DNA of 64,000 bases from Planctomycetota bacterium (GTDB lineage Bacteria; Planctomycetota; B15-G4; SIAN01). Numbering within the stretch: the stretch's first letter is position 1; each line of letters opens with the position of its first letter. The stretch lies in NCBI GenBank assembly GCA_016795285.1, contig JAEUIC010000025.1, positions 248,001 through 312,000 of the forward strand, given 5' to 3'. The notes under the pieces are model-generated. The model ran no database searches, was not told where the DNA came from, and saw nothing but the letters and a program-made list of their open reading frames with translations. The translations under genes were made by a program, and so were the position numbers. Positions 1 through 9,989 of this stretch are shown piece after piece.

Positions 1-52
1 TCGCGACGAGGTGGCTGCCGATGAAGCCGGCGCCGCCGGTGACCAGGATCAC
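1..52 (-). CDS. NAD-dependent epimerase/dehydratase, N-terminal fragment (runs off left edge)
   Basis: Only the first 17 codons are in the window. They start at a GTG (50-52) that overlaps the wecB stop codon as GTGA, so the gene is translationally coupled to wecB. The peptide contains the dinucleotide-binding signature GGAGFIGSHL, the beta1-alphaA turn of extended short-chain dehydrogenases acting on nucleotide sugars. Given the neighbours it is probably another NDP-sugar epimerase or dehydratase, but substrate cannot be inferred from this fragment. Confidence 0.75.
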   Translation of the reverse strand, partial: MILVTGGAGFIGSHLVA

Positions 53-1161
53 AGCGAGGGCCCTTCCGCGAAGAAGCGCTCGAGGCGGGCGACGACGCGT
101 TCCGCCGCCTTGCCGTCCCACCCTTCGGGCACGCGGAACGCCGCCGGATCGCGGGCGAGCATCGTGCGCGCGCCGGCGAGGATGCGAGCCGGATCGTTGC
201 CGGCGAGCAGGTTGCCGCCGCAGTCGATCGTCACCGGCCGCTCGGTGTTCTCGCGCAGCGTGACGACCGGGACCTTCAGCACCAGCGCCTCCTCCTGCAC
301 GCCGCCCGAGTCGGTGAGGATCAGGCGCGCACGCGCCATCGCCGCCATGAACTCGACGTAGCCGAGCGGCGGCACCAGGCGGATGCGACCGCCCGCGGTC
401 GCCGCGCCGGCGAGACCGAAGTCCTCGAGCCGCTTCTGCGTGCGCGGATGGACGGTCCAGACCAGCGGCAGCTCGGCGGAGAGTTCCTGCAGCGCGCCGA
501 GGATGCCGCGCAGCGCGGCGCCGTCGTCGACGTTGCTCGGCCGATGGAGCGTGACCAGGGCGTAGCGGTCGGGCCAGTCGGGCGGCCGCGGCGACTGCAG
601 CGCGACCTCGCGGAAGCGCAGCAGCGTGTCGATCATCGTGTTGCCGACCAGCTCGACGCGGTCGGCGCGGGCGCCCTCGCGGCGCAGGTTGTCGACGCCC
701 GAGGGCTCGGTGACGAAGAGCAGCGAGGAGAGCGCGTCGGTGGCGAGCCGGTTCAGCTCCTCGGGCATCGCGCGATCGCCCGAACGCAGCCCCGCCTCGA
801 CGTGGGCGACCGGCACGTGCAGCTTCACCGCCGCGAGCGTCGCGGCGATGGTCGAGTTGACGTCCCCGACCACCAGCACGAGGTCCTGCGGGTGGGCGAG
901 CAGCCACTCCTCGAAGCTCGCCAGCACCTGCGCGGTCTGCTTGCCGTGGCTCGCCGAGCCGACGCCGAGGTCGGCATCGGGCTTCGGGAAGCCGAGGTCG
1001 CGCAGGAACGAGCCGGCCATCCGCTCGTCGTAGTGCTGGCCGGTGTTGACCAGCTTCACCTCGAAGCCGCCGTGGCGCTGCAGCGCGTGCAGCACCGGAC
1101 CGGCCTTCATGAAGTTGGGGCGGGCGCCGACGACGATCGTGATGCGCGGGCGGGAGGCCAT
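49..1161 (-). CDS. wecB: UDP-N-acetylglucosamine 2-epimerase (non-hydrolysing)
   Basis: 370 aa, the usual length for the WecB/MnaA family, which interconverts UDP-GlcNAc and UDP-ManNAc in the cytoplasm for surface polysaccharide synthesis. Visible family signatures are the N-terminal GARPNFMKAGPVL, the NTGQHYD segment, the GDVNST segment, the HVEAGLRS motif (family HxEAGLR), and SDSGGVQEE near residue 280, which binds the nucleotide. It lies 3 bases downstream of an SDR gene and overlaps the next SDR by 4 bases, so it belongs to the nucleotide-sugar operon. The UDP-HexNAc dehydrogenase upstream suggests the product may be oxidised to a ManNAc- or GlcNAc-uronic acid. That last step is inference. 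Confidence 0.93.
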   Translation of the reverse strand: MASRPRITIVVGARPNFMKAGPVLHALQRHGGFEVKLVNTGQHYDERMAGSFLRDLGFPKPDADLGVGSASHGKQTAQVLASFEEWLLAHPQDLVLVVGDVNSTIAATLAAVKLHVPVAHVEAGLRSGDRAMPEELNRLATDALSSLLFVTEPSGVDNLRREGARADRVELVGNTMIDTLLRFREVALQSPRPPDWPDRYALVTLHRPSNVDDGAALRGILGALQELSAELPLVWTVHPRTQKRLEDFGLAGAATAGGRIRLVPPLGYVEFMAAMARARLILTDSGGVQEEALVLKVPVVTLRENTERPVTIDCGGNLLAGNDPARILAGARTMLARDPAAFRVPEGWDGKAAERVVARLERFFAEGPSL

Positions 1162-1164
1162 CGC

Positions 1165-2148
1165 TCAGCACCCGGCCTTCGCGCGCGCCTCGTCGGCGAT
1201 CTCCCGCTGCAGCCACGCGACGAACCGCGCGATCCCCTCCTCGAGCGGGACGCGCGGGTCGTAGCCGAGCACGCGGCGCGAGCGGCTGATGTCGGCGCAG
1301 GTGGCCGGCACGTCGCCCGGCTGGTCGGGCTGCCCCTCGATGCGCGCCGGCACGCCGAGCGCCTTCGAGAGCATCTGCAGCAGCGTGGTGAGCGAGTAGG
1401 TCTGCGACTCGCCGAGGTTGTAGATCCCGTACCCCTCGTCGTGGTCGACCCCCTTCACCACCCCGTCGAGGATGTCGTCGACGTACGTGTAGTCGCGCAC
1501 CGACGAGCCGTCGCCGAAGCGCTGGATCGGCTGGCCGGCGAGCATCAGGCGGGCGAACTTGTGGATCGCCATCTCGGGGCGCTGGCGCGGCCCGTAGACG
1601 GTGAAGAAGCGCAGCACCGTGACGCGCAGGCCGTGGATCGCGTGCCAAGTGTGGCAGAGCAGCTCGGCGGCGCGCTTGGTGGCCGCGTAGGGCGAGATCG
1701 GCCGGTCGGCCGCCTGCTCCTCGCGGAACGGCGACTCGCTGCTCGCGCCGTAGACCGACGAGGTGCCGCCGTAGACGATCCGCTTGCAGCCGCTCGCCAC
1801 CATCGCGTCGAGGAGGTTCAAGGTGCCGGTCACGTTGACGTCGACGTAGTGCTGCGGCCGCTGCAGCGAGGGGCGCACCCCCGCCTGCGCGGCGAGGTGG
1901 ACCACCTTGTCGGGCTTCACGCGCGCCAGCGCGGCGAGCACCGCCGCGCGGTCGCGCAGGTCGGCCTCGATCAGCTCGAAGCGCGGCGAGGCGTGCGCGC
2001 CGCGCAGGTTGCGCCGCTTGATCGCCGGGTCGTAGTAGGGATCGAAATTGTCGAAGCCCGCCACCGTGTCGCCACGGGCGAGCAGGCGGTCGGTCAGGTG
2101 CGAGCCGATGAAGCCCGCGGCACCCGTCACGAGGATTCGAGCCATCAC
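1165..2148 (-). CDS. NAD-dependent epimerase, UDP-glucuronate 4-epimerase-like
   Basis: 327 aa extended SDR. It has the Rossmann motif TGAAGFIGSHL at the N-terminus, the FDNFDPYYDPAIKR segment typical of UDP-glucuronate/UDP-glucose 4-epimerases, the catalytic Ser region SSVYG and the YAATK (YxxxK) catalytic pair. FGDGSSVRDYTYVDDI matches the GlcA-epimerase family. It probably interconverts UDP-glucuronate and UDP-galacturonate. The start may be the first or second Met of MMARIL. It sits 46 bases after the UDP-sugar dehydrogenase and 3 bases before wecB. A related 4-epimerase specificity cannot be excluded. Confidence 0.85.
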   Translation of the reverse strand: MMARILVTGAAGFIGSHLTDRLLARGDTVAGFDNFDPYYDPAIKRRNLRGAHASPRFELIEADLRDRAAVLAALARVKPDKVVHLAAQAGVRPSLQRPQHYVDVNVTGTLNLLDAMVASGCKRIVYGGTSSVYGASSESPFREEQAADRPISPYAATKRAAELLCHTWHAIHGLRVTVLRFFTVYGPRQRPEMAIHKFARLMLAGQPIQRFGDGSSVRDYTYVDDILDGVVKGVDHDEGYGIYNLGESQTYSLTTLLQMLSKALGVPARIEGQPDQPGDVPATCADISRSRRVLGYDPRVPLEEGIARFVAWLQREIADEARAKAGC

Positions 2149-2194
2149 GCGTGCGCCGGCGCGCGAGGCGCCGCCGTCCCTTGCGGTCCGCGGG

Positions 2195-3511
2195 TCAGAG
2201 CTTGAGGATGCGCGCCTTCGCCGGCTTGCCCTTGGTGGCGTTGCGCGAGTCGACCACGAGCGGGCAGTGCTCGAGCACGGTCGCGAGGTCCAACGCCGCG
2301 TGGTCGGTCACGATCACCGCGCAGTCGAGCTTCCGGCACAGCTCCGCGGTGAGCGGCACCGACTTGAGCTTGCCCCACTCGAGCGTCACCTCGGGGGCGT
2401 GCGGGTCGTGGTAGCTCACCTCGGCGCCGCGCTCGCGCAGCTTGGTCGCGATGTCGAACGCCGGCGACTCGCGCACGTCGGAGACGTCGCGCTTGTAGGC
2501 GAAGCCGAGGATGCAGACCTTCGAGCCGCGCACCGACTTCTTCTCGTCGTTCAGGCCGTGCGCGACCTTCTCGACGATGAACTCGGGCATCGCCGAGTTG
2601 ACGTCGCCGGCGAGCTCGATGAAGCGCGCCTTGGTGTGGAGCGTCCGCATCTTCCACGACAGGTAGAACGGGTCGATCGGGATGCAGTGGCCGCCGAGTC
2701 CGGGGCCGGGATAGAAGGGCAGGAAGCCGAACGGCTTGGTCGCCGCGGCGTCGATGACCTCCCAGACGTCGATGCCGAGCCGCTCGCACAGGATCGCGAT
2801 CTCGTTCACGAGACCGATGTTCACCATGCGGAAGGTGTTCTCGAGGATCTTCACCATCTCGGCGGCGGTCGCGCTCGAGACCGGCACCACGCGCTCGAGC
2901 GCGGCGGCGTAGAGCGCGCGGGTCGCCTCGCCGCACTTCTCGGTGACGCCGCCCACCACCTTCGGCGTGTTGCGCACCGTGAAGCGCTTGCTGCCCGGAT
3001 CGATGCGCTCGGGCGAGAAGGCGAGGAAGTAGTCCTTGCCGACCTTCCAGCTCTTGCCCTGCGCCTCGGAGAGGCGCGGCAGCACGACCTCGACCGTGGT
3101 GCCGGGATACGTGGTGCTCTCGAGGATGATCAGCTGCCCCGGCTGGAGCCGCTTCTCGACCTCGAGCGTGGCGTTCACGATGTAGCTGATGTCGGGATCG
3201 CCGCTCTTGTTGAGCGGCGTGGGCACGCAGACGATGACCGCGTGCGCCTTCTTCAGCTCGTCGAAGTCGGTGGTCGGCTTGAACTTGCCGCGCGCGAGCT
3301 GCGCCTTCAGCTGGTCGTTGCCGATGTCGTCGACGTAGCTCTTGCCCTTCTGCAGCCCCTCGACGCGGCGCGCGTCGATGTCGAGGCCGATCACGTCGAA
3401 CCCCTCCTCGGCGAAGGCGAGGCAGAGCGGCAATCCGACGTAGCCGAGCCCGAGCACCGCCACGGTGGCGTTGCGCCCGGCGATCCTGTCGAGCAGTTCC
3501 TTGTGCGTCAT
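2195..3511 (-). CDS. Nucleotide sugar dehydrogenase, UDP-N-acetyl-hexosamine dehydrogenase type (WbpA/WecC)
   Basis: 438 aa. The N-terminal NAD-binding site is VAVLGLGYVGLPL, the ESTTYPGTT segment lies in the middle, and the C-terminal half carries the catalytic cysteine in GLGGHCIPIDP (Cys about 276). The enzyme oxidises C6 of a UDP-sugar to the uronate in two NAD-dependent steps. The STTYPGTT and SPERIDPG signatures fit the WbpA/UDP-GlcNAc 6-dehydrogenase branch better than UDP-glucose dehydrogenase. It is co-oriented with wecB and three SDRs, which fits making amino-uronic acids for an exopolysaccharide or O-antigen-like polymer. Confidence 0.9.
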   Translation of the reverse strand: MTHKELLDRIAGRNATVAVLGLGYVGLPLCLAFAEEGFDVIGLDIDARRVEGLQKGKSYVDDIGNDQLKAQLARGKFKPTTDFDELKKAHAVIVCVPTPLNKSGDPDISYIVNATLEVEKRLQPGQLIILESTTYPGTTVEVVLPRLSEAQGKSWKVGKDYFLAFSPERIDPGSKRFTVRNTPKVVGGVTEKCGEATRALYAAALERVVPVSSATAAEMVKILENTFRMVNIGLVNEIAILCERLGIDVWEVIDAAATKPFGFLPFYPGPGLGGHCIPIDPFYLSWKMRTLHTKARFIELAGDVNSAMPEFIVEKVAHGLNDEKKSVRGSKVCILGFAYKRDVSDVRESPAFDIATKLRERGAEVSYHDPHAPEVTLEWGKLKSVPLTAELCRKLDCAVIVTDHAALDLATVLEHCPLVVDSRNATKGKPAKARILKL

Positions 3512-3554
3512 CGCTCCCGCCTCGCCTCCGTGGCGCTTCCCTGGTCGCGGCCGG

Positions 3555-4513
<959 letters not shown>

Positions 4514-4517
<4 letters not shown>

Positions 4518-5527
4518 TCGTCCTGCTCCTGTCGTCGCGGGGCGCCGAGCGGCGCTCGCGTGAGTCGCATGGTCTGTCCCGGCTGCAGCACGAGCCGCGC
4601 GCCGCACGCGCGGGCGATGCCGGGGATCGGGCCGTCGCCCGTGAGCACCATCTGCTGATCGATCGGCTCGAGCCCCACCGCCTCGGGCGCCTGCACGCGC
4701 AGCTGCCCGCGCCGCTCGTCGAAGAGCACCGCCTCGCGCGCGAGGTGCGGCACGAAGGCGACCGGCTCGGCCAGCACCGGCAGGAAGATCCGCTGGCCCG
4801 GCCGCACGCGCACCGCGCGCCCGCCGAGGTAGGGGCTCCTCACCACCACCGGGTTCGGGCCGGTGACGCGCACCTCGAGCGCGCGCCGATCGTGGTCCTG
4901 CAGCACGAGGCGCGTGCCGTTGGCCGCGAGCTCGTTGCCGCCCGGCAGCCAGAGCACCGTGTCGACGCCGCCGCGCCCGAGCCAGAGGTCGGCGTAGCGC
5001 GCCAGCCGGACGATCTCGAGCTCGCGCGGCTCGACCAGCGCGTCGCTGGTCATGCGCCAGATCGACTCGCCGTCGAAGCGGAAGTTGGCGCCGTCCTCGT
5101 ACTCGAGGAGCGCGCAGCCGCGCCCGTCCTGGCGCACTTCGTCGCCCGCCTCGAGTCCGTAGACCTTGTCCCAGAACTGCAGGTCGCGGCGCAGCCCGTC
5201 GGGGCGCACCACCTCGACCGAATCGGACGCCCGCGTGAGGCGCGCGAGCAGGCGCGTCGGGTCGAACGGGGCGCCGTCGGCGGCGGGCGGCGCGGCGGCG
5301 CTCGGCGCCACCACGGCCGGCTGGTCGCGCTCGGCCGAGAGCTTGCGCAGCAGCTCCTCGAGCGCCTCCGTCGAGCCGCTCGGCGGCGTCGGCGTCGCCG
5401 GGGCGGGCGCCTCCTGCGCCGTCGGTGCGACATCCTGCAGCGCACCGCTGCCGCCCGAGGCGAAGGAGAGGAGGAGGAAGAGCATGGAGGGGAGCACCTC
5501 GCCGCGCACGTGCAGCCGCGCGGCCAT
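4514..5527 (-). CDS. Exported FecR-like protein of unknown function
   Basis: 337 aa. The N-terminus has an uncleaved-looking basic start followed by a hydrophobic stretch (about residues 12-24, [12 protein letters not shown]), so it is probably secreted or anchored. Residues about 30-90 are Pro/Ala-rich and low in complexity. The middle (about 95-170), with '[12 protein letters not shown]' and '[15 protein letters not shown]', resembles the beta-rich FecR fold, in which a surface property is measured against a threshold. I do not recognise a catalytic site. The last codon overlaps the start of the UDP-xylose synthase gene, so the two are co-translated. A role in sensing or exporting the polysaccharide is only inferred from context. 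Confidence 0.6.
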
Positions 5528-5684
5528 CGCTGCGAGACGGCGGCCGCACGCCGCCGTCGGTCCGCCGCACCGCGGGAATCGCGGCGGGCAAGCCTATCGA
5601 CCGTCGATGAAGTTCCGCTTCAGCCGTTGCGGCGCCACCCGGGCGCCGCGGCCCCAGCCGGCACGCGTCCGTCGACTGCCCGGC

Positions 5685-7028
5685 TCAGGTGACGAAGTGG
5701 TTCTCGACGTACTTCGTGTCCATCTTGGCCAGCCGGAACGCCTCGCTGCGCAGGATCTCCTTGTGCAGCGGGATGGTCGTCTTCACCCCCTCGACGACGA
5801 ACTCGTCGAGCGCGCGCAGCAGCGTGGCGATCGCCTCCTCGCGGGTGTCGCCGCGGACGATCAGCTTGCCGATCATCGAGTCGTAGTAGGGCGGGATGCG
5901 GTAGCCGGCGTGCGCATGGGTGTCGAGGCGGACGTTGCGGCCGCCGGGCGCGATCCAGGTGGTGATCAGCCCGGGCGACGGCTTGAACCCCGAGGCGGGG
6001 TCCTCGGCGTTGATGCGGCACTCGATCGAGTGGCCGCGCAGCGGCAGGTCGCTGTGCGACCACGGCAGCCGCTCGCCGGCGGCGACGCGCAGCTGCGCCT
6101 CGATCAGGTCGAGGCCGGTCACCTCCTCGGTCACCGGATGCTCGACCTGGATGCGGGCGTTCACTTCCATGAAGTAGAAGCGGTTGTCGGCGTCGAGCAG
6201 GAACTCGACGGTGCCCGCGTTGTAGTAGCCCGCCTCCTTGCAGAGCGCGCGCGCCGCGGCGCCCATCTGCGCGCGCAGCGCCGGCGTCACCACCGGCGAG
6301 GGCGCCTCCTCGATCAGCTTCTGGTGGCGCCGCTGCGTGGTGCAGTCGCGCTCGCCGAGGCTGAAGACGTTGCCGTGCTGGTCGGCGATGAACTGCACCT
6401 CGATGTGGCGCGCCTTCTCGATCACCTTCTCGATGTAGACGCTCGAGTCGCCGAAGGCCGCCTCCGCCTCGCTGCGCGCGGCGAAGTAGCCGTTCACCAG
6501 CGAGACGTCGTTGTGGGCCAGCCGCATGCCGCGCCCGCCGCCGCCCGACACCGCCTTGATGATGACCGGGTAGCCGAGCTCCTTCGCCACCGCGAGCGCG
6601 TCGGCGTCGCTCTCGACCGGCCCGTCGCTGCCGGGGATGGTCGGCACGCCGGCGCGCTTCGCCGTCTCCTTCGCCTTCGACTTGTTGCCCATCAGGTCGA
6701 TCGCCTCGGGCGGCGGACCGATGAAGGCGATGCCGCAGCTGCGGCAGACCTCGGCGAAGTGGGAGTTCTCGGAGAGGAAGCCGTAGCCCGGGTGGATGGC
6801 GTCGACGTCGGCGATCTCGGCCGCGCTCACGATGCGCGAGATGTCGAGGTAGCTCTGCGCCGAGCGCGGCGGCCCGATGCAGATGGTGTCGTTGGCCATG
6901 CGCAGGTAGCGCGCGCCCTTGTCGGCCTCGGAGCAGACGGCGACCGTCTGGATGCCCATCTGATGGCAGGCGCGCAGGATGCGCAGCGCGATCTCGCCGC
7001 GGTTGGCGACCAGGATGCGTCGGAACAT
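5685..7028 (-). CDS. accC: Acetyl-CoA carboxylase, biotin carboxylase subunit
   Basis: 447 aa, full length for AccC. It begins MFRRILVANRGEIALR, a near-universal biotin carboxylase N-terminus. The ATP-grasp glycine-rich loop is IKAVSGGGGRGMR, followed by the ERDCTTQRRHQK segment and the active-site stretch YFMEVNARIQVEHPVTE. It carboxylates the biotin carried by AccB using ATP and bicarbonate, the first step of fatty-acid synthesis. It starts 7 bases after accB, so the two form the usual accBC pair. Confidence 0.97.
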   Translation of the reverse strand: MFRRILVANRGEIALRILRACHQMGIQTVAVCSEADKGARYLRMANDTICIGPPRSAQSYLDISRIVSAAEIADVDAIHPGYGFLSENSHFAEVCRSCGIAFIGPPPEAIDLMGNKSKAKETAKRAGVPTIPGSDGPVESDADALAVAKELGYPVIIKAVSGGGGRGMRLAHNDVSLVNGYFAARSEAEAAFGDSSVYIEKVIEKARHIEVQFIADQHGNVFSLGERDCTTQRRHQKLIEEAPSPVVTPALRAQMGAAARALCKEAGYYNAGTVEFLLDADNRFYFMEVNARIQVEHPVTEEVTGLDLIEAQLRVAAGERLPWSHSDLPLRGHSIECRINAEDPASGFKPSPGLITTWIAPGGRNVRLDTHAHAGYRIPPYYDSMIGKLIVRGDTREEAIATLLRALDEFVVEGVKTTIPLHKEILRSEAFRLAKMDTKYVENHFVT

Positions 7029-7035
7029 CGCGGCG

Positions 7036-7605
7036 TCAGCTCGCCTGGATCACGAAGAGCGGCTGGCCGAACTCGACGGCCTCGCCGTTCTCGACCAGGA
7101 TCTGCACGACCTTGCCGGCCTTCTCGGCCTTGATCTCGTTCATCACCTTCATCGCCTCGATGATGCAGAGGACGGCGTCGACCTTGACGCTGTCGCCCTC
7201 CATCACGAACGGCTTCGCCTCGGGCGAGGAGGCGCGATAGAAGGTCCCGACCATCGGCGAGAGGAACTTCTCCCCCGCGGGAGCGGCCGGTTTCGCCGGA
7301 GCCGCAGCAGCCGCCGGAGCCGCAGCAGGAGCGGCGGCAGCGGCCCCCGCCATCGCCGGGGCGCTCTGCGCCGCCATCGGGGCCATCGCCATGCCGAGCG
7401 GCGCCGGCCCGTTCTTGCTGAGCCGCACCGAATGGCCGTCGGGGCCGATCTCGAGCTCGCTCAACGCGTGGTCGCGCATCAGCGCGAGCAGCTCCTTCAA
7501 GCGCGCGATCTCGGCGTCATGCGCTGCCGGCGCCATCACCGGCACCGCGCCCGCCATCGCTGCCGTCGCCTCGCCCCGCTTGCTCGCCTTCTTCTTGCGT
7601 GCCAT
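7036..7605 (-). CDS. accB: Acetyl-CoA carboxylase biotin carboxyl carrier protein
   Basis: 189 aa from ATG 7605, chosen over an in-frame GTG at 7623 because a strong Shine-Dalgarno (GGGGAGGA) lies about 8 bases before the ATG and would overlap the GTG. The N-terminus is lysine-rich, followed by an AccB-like region (about 30-65), an Ala/Pro linker (about 75-112) that acts as a flexible tether, and the lipoyl/biotinyl domain. The biotin attachment lysine is in EAMKVMNE (about Lys153). It works with AccC immediately downstream. The linker is unusually Ala-rich and repetitive, which is common in high-GC genomes. Confidence 0.96.
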   Translation of the reverse strand: MARKKKASKRGEATAAMAGAVPVMAPAAHDAEIARLKELLALMRDHALSELEIGPDGHSVRLSKNGPAPLGMAMAPMAAQSAPAMAGAAAAAPAAAPAAAAAPAKPAAPAGEKFLSPMVGTFYRASSPEAKPFVMEGDSVKVDAVLCIIEAMKVMNEIKAEKAGKVVQILVENGEAVEFGQPLFVIQAS

Positions 7606-7688
7606 CCCGTCCGTCCTCCCCACCCGCTGACTGGAGGCGCGGCGGCCTCGCGCCGCCCGCGCCCGAAGGAGCCCTTCGCTGCCGCCGC

Positions 7689-8252
7689 TCAGCAGCGCTC
7701 GACGTAGCGCCGGTCGCGCGTGTCGACGCGGATCCGCGTGCCCGGCTCGACGAACGGCGGCACGGTGATCACCGCGCCGGTCTCGACCTTGGCCGGCTTG
7801 CCGCCGCCGGCCGCCTGCTGCCCCTTGATGTGGGCGTCGGCCTCGACGACCGTGAACTCCATGAAGTCGGGCAGCGTCAGCCCGATCACCTCACCGTCGT
7901 ACAGCTTGACGCTGCACTTGGTGTTCTCCTTCAGCATGTCGAGCAGCGGCGCGACGATCTTCATCGGGACGTGCGTCTGGTCGAACGTCGTGGTGTCCAT
8001 GAAGACGAAGTTCTCGCCTTCGCGGAAGAGGTACTCCCACTCCGCCTTCTCGATGATCGCCTGCTCGACCCGCTCCTTCGAATCGAAGGTGGGCTCGAGG
8101 ACCTGGCCGGTCTTCACGTTCTTCAGCTTGCTGCGGACGAACGGCGTGCCCTTGCCGGGCTTCACGAACTGATGCTCGATCACGTCCCAGAGCTGGTCCT
8201 CGTAGATGATCGTGATCCCGTTCTTCATGTCGTTCGCGTTGATGGTCGGCAT
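7689..8252 (-). CDS. efp: Elongation factor P
   Basis: 187 aa from ATG 8252 (MPTINANDMKNG), the standard EF-P length. An in-frame extension upstream to 8324 has no family resemblance. EF-P binds between the P and E sites and relieves stalling at polyproline stretches. Domain I carries the conserved loop VKPGKGTPF with the lysine at position 34, which in many bacteria is post-translationally modified. The C-terminal OB fold ends GTRIRVDTRDRRYVER, the family signature. No modification enzyme gene is visible nearby. It is located 84 bases upstream of accB, an arrangement (efp-accB-accC) seen in many bacteria. Confidence 0.97.
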   Translation of the reverse strand: MPTINANDMKNGITIIYEDQLWDVIEHQFVKPGKGTPFVRSKLKNVKTGQVLEPTFDSKERVEQAIIEKAEWEYLFREGENFVFMDTTTFDQTHVPMKIVAPLLDMLKENTKCSVKLYDGEVIGLTLPDFMEFTVVEADAHIKGQQAAGGGKPAKVETGAVITVPPFVEPGTRIRVDTRDRRYVERC

Positions 8253-8409
8253 GGGGTTCTCGGCAGTCGGCGCGAGGGAGAGGCGCCCGTTGGGCGGTGT
8301 CGGCACCGCGGAAAGGGGCGCCATTTAGGGGGCCCTGCCGCACGAAGTCAAGGAACGCGGGCGCGCGAGGCTGCCGCGCCGACCGCGGCGCGCGCTGCTG
8401 CAGGGTGCG

Positions 8410-9432
8410 TCACGCCCCCGCGTGCGGCAGCTGCAGTTCGGCGAGCTGCACCGCCGTGAGCGCCGCGCCCTTGCGGAGCTGATCGCCGGCGAGGAAGAAG
8501 CAGAAGCTGCCCGGCCGATCGCCTGGTCGCACGCGCCCCACCTCGATCCCGTCGCCGCCCGCCGCCGTGCGCGGCGTCGGCAGCACGCCCCGCGCGGCGT
8601 CGTCCTTCAGCGTGACGCCCGGCGCCGCACGCAGCGCCGCGATCACGGCGTCGAGCGAAGCAGCGCGGTCGCGCAGCTCGACGAAGACCGACTCCGAATG
8701 GGCGCGCAGCACCGGGACGCGCACGCAGGTGGCGGTGACGGCGAGGTCGGGCCGCTCGAGGATGCGGCGCGCCTCGGCCGCGACCTTCTGCTCCTCGCCG
8801 GTGGTGCGCGCCGCGACGCTGCCCGACGGGTCGAGCTCGCCGATCGAGGGCAAGCAGTTGAAGGCGAACGGCGGCGGTCCGCCGGCCGGCAAGGTCTCGC
8901 CGCGCAGCTCGCGCGCGAGCTCGTCGCGGAGCCGCTCGAGCGCGCGGCGGCCCGCCCCCGACACCGACTGGTAGGTCGAGACGATCACCCGCTCGAGACC
9001 GAACGCCCGCTCGAGCGGCGCGAGCGCCAGCACCAGCAGGATCGCCGTGCAGTTGGCGACGGCGGCGTGGCGATGGCTCGGCGTGAGGCGGTGGGCGTTG
9101 ACCTCGGGCACCACCAGCGGCACCGCCGGATCGAGCCGGAAGGCGCTGGTGTTGTCGTAGAGGCGCGGCCGGCCGCGCAGGAGCTGCGGCGCGAGCGTGC
9201 GCGAGAGCGTGGCGCCCGCCGAGAGGAAGACCACGTCGCACTCCGCGAGCGCCGCGACGTCGAGCGGCCGCACCGGATGGTCGACGCCGTGGAAGCGGAC
9301 CACGCGTCCGGCGCTGCGCTCGCTCGCCATCGGCAGGAGCTCGCGCACCGCGAAGCGGCGCTGCTCCATCACCGCGAGCAGCTCCTCGCCCACCGCCCCC
9401 GTCGCGCCGACGATCCCGACCTTCGCGCTCAT
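8410..9432 (-). CDS. asd: Aspartate-semialdehyde dehydrogenase
   Basis: 340 aa from ATG 9432. It makes aspartate semialdehyde from aspartyl phosphate using NADPH, at the branch to lysine/DAP, threonine and methionine. The NADP-binding GATGAVGEELL lies at the N-terminus, the catalytic cysteine is in AVANCTAI (about Cys128), and the second catalytic region follows the SVSGAGRRALERL segment. A longer open frame upstream to 10062 is an artefact of the high GC. The start codon overlaps the end of the mog gene by 4 bases, so a biosynthetic gene is translationally coupled to molybdenum cofactor genes. Confidence 0.93.
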   Translation of the reverse strand: MSAKVGIVGATGAVGEELLAVMEQRRFAVRELLPMASERSAGRVVRFHGVDHPVRPLDVAALAECDVVFLSAGATLSRTLAPQLLRGRPRLYDNTSAFRLDPAVPLVVPEVNAHRLTPSHRHAAVANCTAILLVLALAPLERAFGLERVIVSTYQSVSGAGRRALERLRDELARELRGETLPAGGPPPFAFNCLPSIGELDPSGSVAARTTGEEQKVAAEARRILERPDLAVTATCVRVPVLRAHSESVFVELRDRAASLDAVIAALRAAPGVTLKDDAARGVLPTPRTAAGGDGIEVGRVRPGDRPGSFCFFLAGDQLRKGAALTAVQLAELQLPHAGA

Positions 9433-9989
9433 CGCGTCCTGTCCTCGCCTTCCGCCGCACCCTGCGCTGCGCGTTCCGCCGCCACCTCGACTTGGCAGTC
9501 GCGCACCGCGCCGGCCAGCAGCCGCGCTGCGTGCGCGAAGATCGGCACCACCACCTCGAGGCAGTCGAGCGCGCCGCGCGGCGAGCCGGGCAGGTTGATG
9601 ATCAAGCAGCCGCCGAGCGTGCCGGCCGTCGCGCGCGACACCATCGCCATCGGCGTGACGGCGAGGCTCCGCGCCCGCATCGCTTCGCCGATCCCGGGCA
9701 CTTCGCGCTCGATCACGCTCCGCGTCGCTTCGACCGTGACATCGCGCCGCGCGAGCCCCGTCCCGCCCGAAGTGAGCACGATCGGATGGACGAGCGCGAG
9801 CTCGCGCAGCGCCGCCGCGATCGCCGGCAGCTCGTCGGGCACGATGCGCGTCGTCGCCAGCACGTGGCCGGCGGCCGCGAGCGCCGGCGCGAGCAGCGCC
9901 GCCGTCGCATCGTCGCGCGCGCCGCTCGCCGCGCGGTCGGAACAGAGCAGCAGCGCAACGGAGAGCCGCGCTCGCTCGGCGCCGTTCAC
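9429..9989 (-). CDS. MogA/MoaB family molybdopterin adenylyltransferase-like protein
   Basis: 186 aa MoCF-fold protein. The molybdopterin-binding motifs TSGGTGLARRDVT and NLPGSPRGA are clear. The family adenylylates molybdopterin (MogA) before molybdenum insertion. MoaB paralogues look similar, so the exact name is left open. It overlaps moaC upstream (9986-9989) and asd downstream (9429-9432) by 4 bases each, forming a tight moaC-mog-asd operon. The first 20 residues contain the usual LLLCSDRA start of the domain. Confidence 0.88.
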   Translation of the reverse strand: MNGAERARLSVALLLCSDRAASGARDDATAALLAPALAAAGHVLATTRIVPDELPAIAAALRELALVHPIVLTSGGTGLARRDVTVEATRSVIEREVPGIGEAMRARSLAVTPMAMVSRATAGTLGGCLIINLPGSPRGALDCLEVVVPIFAHAARLLAGAVRDCQVEVAAERAAQGAAEGEDRTR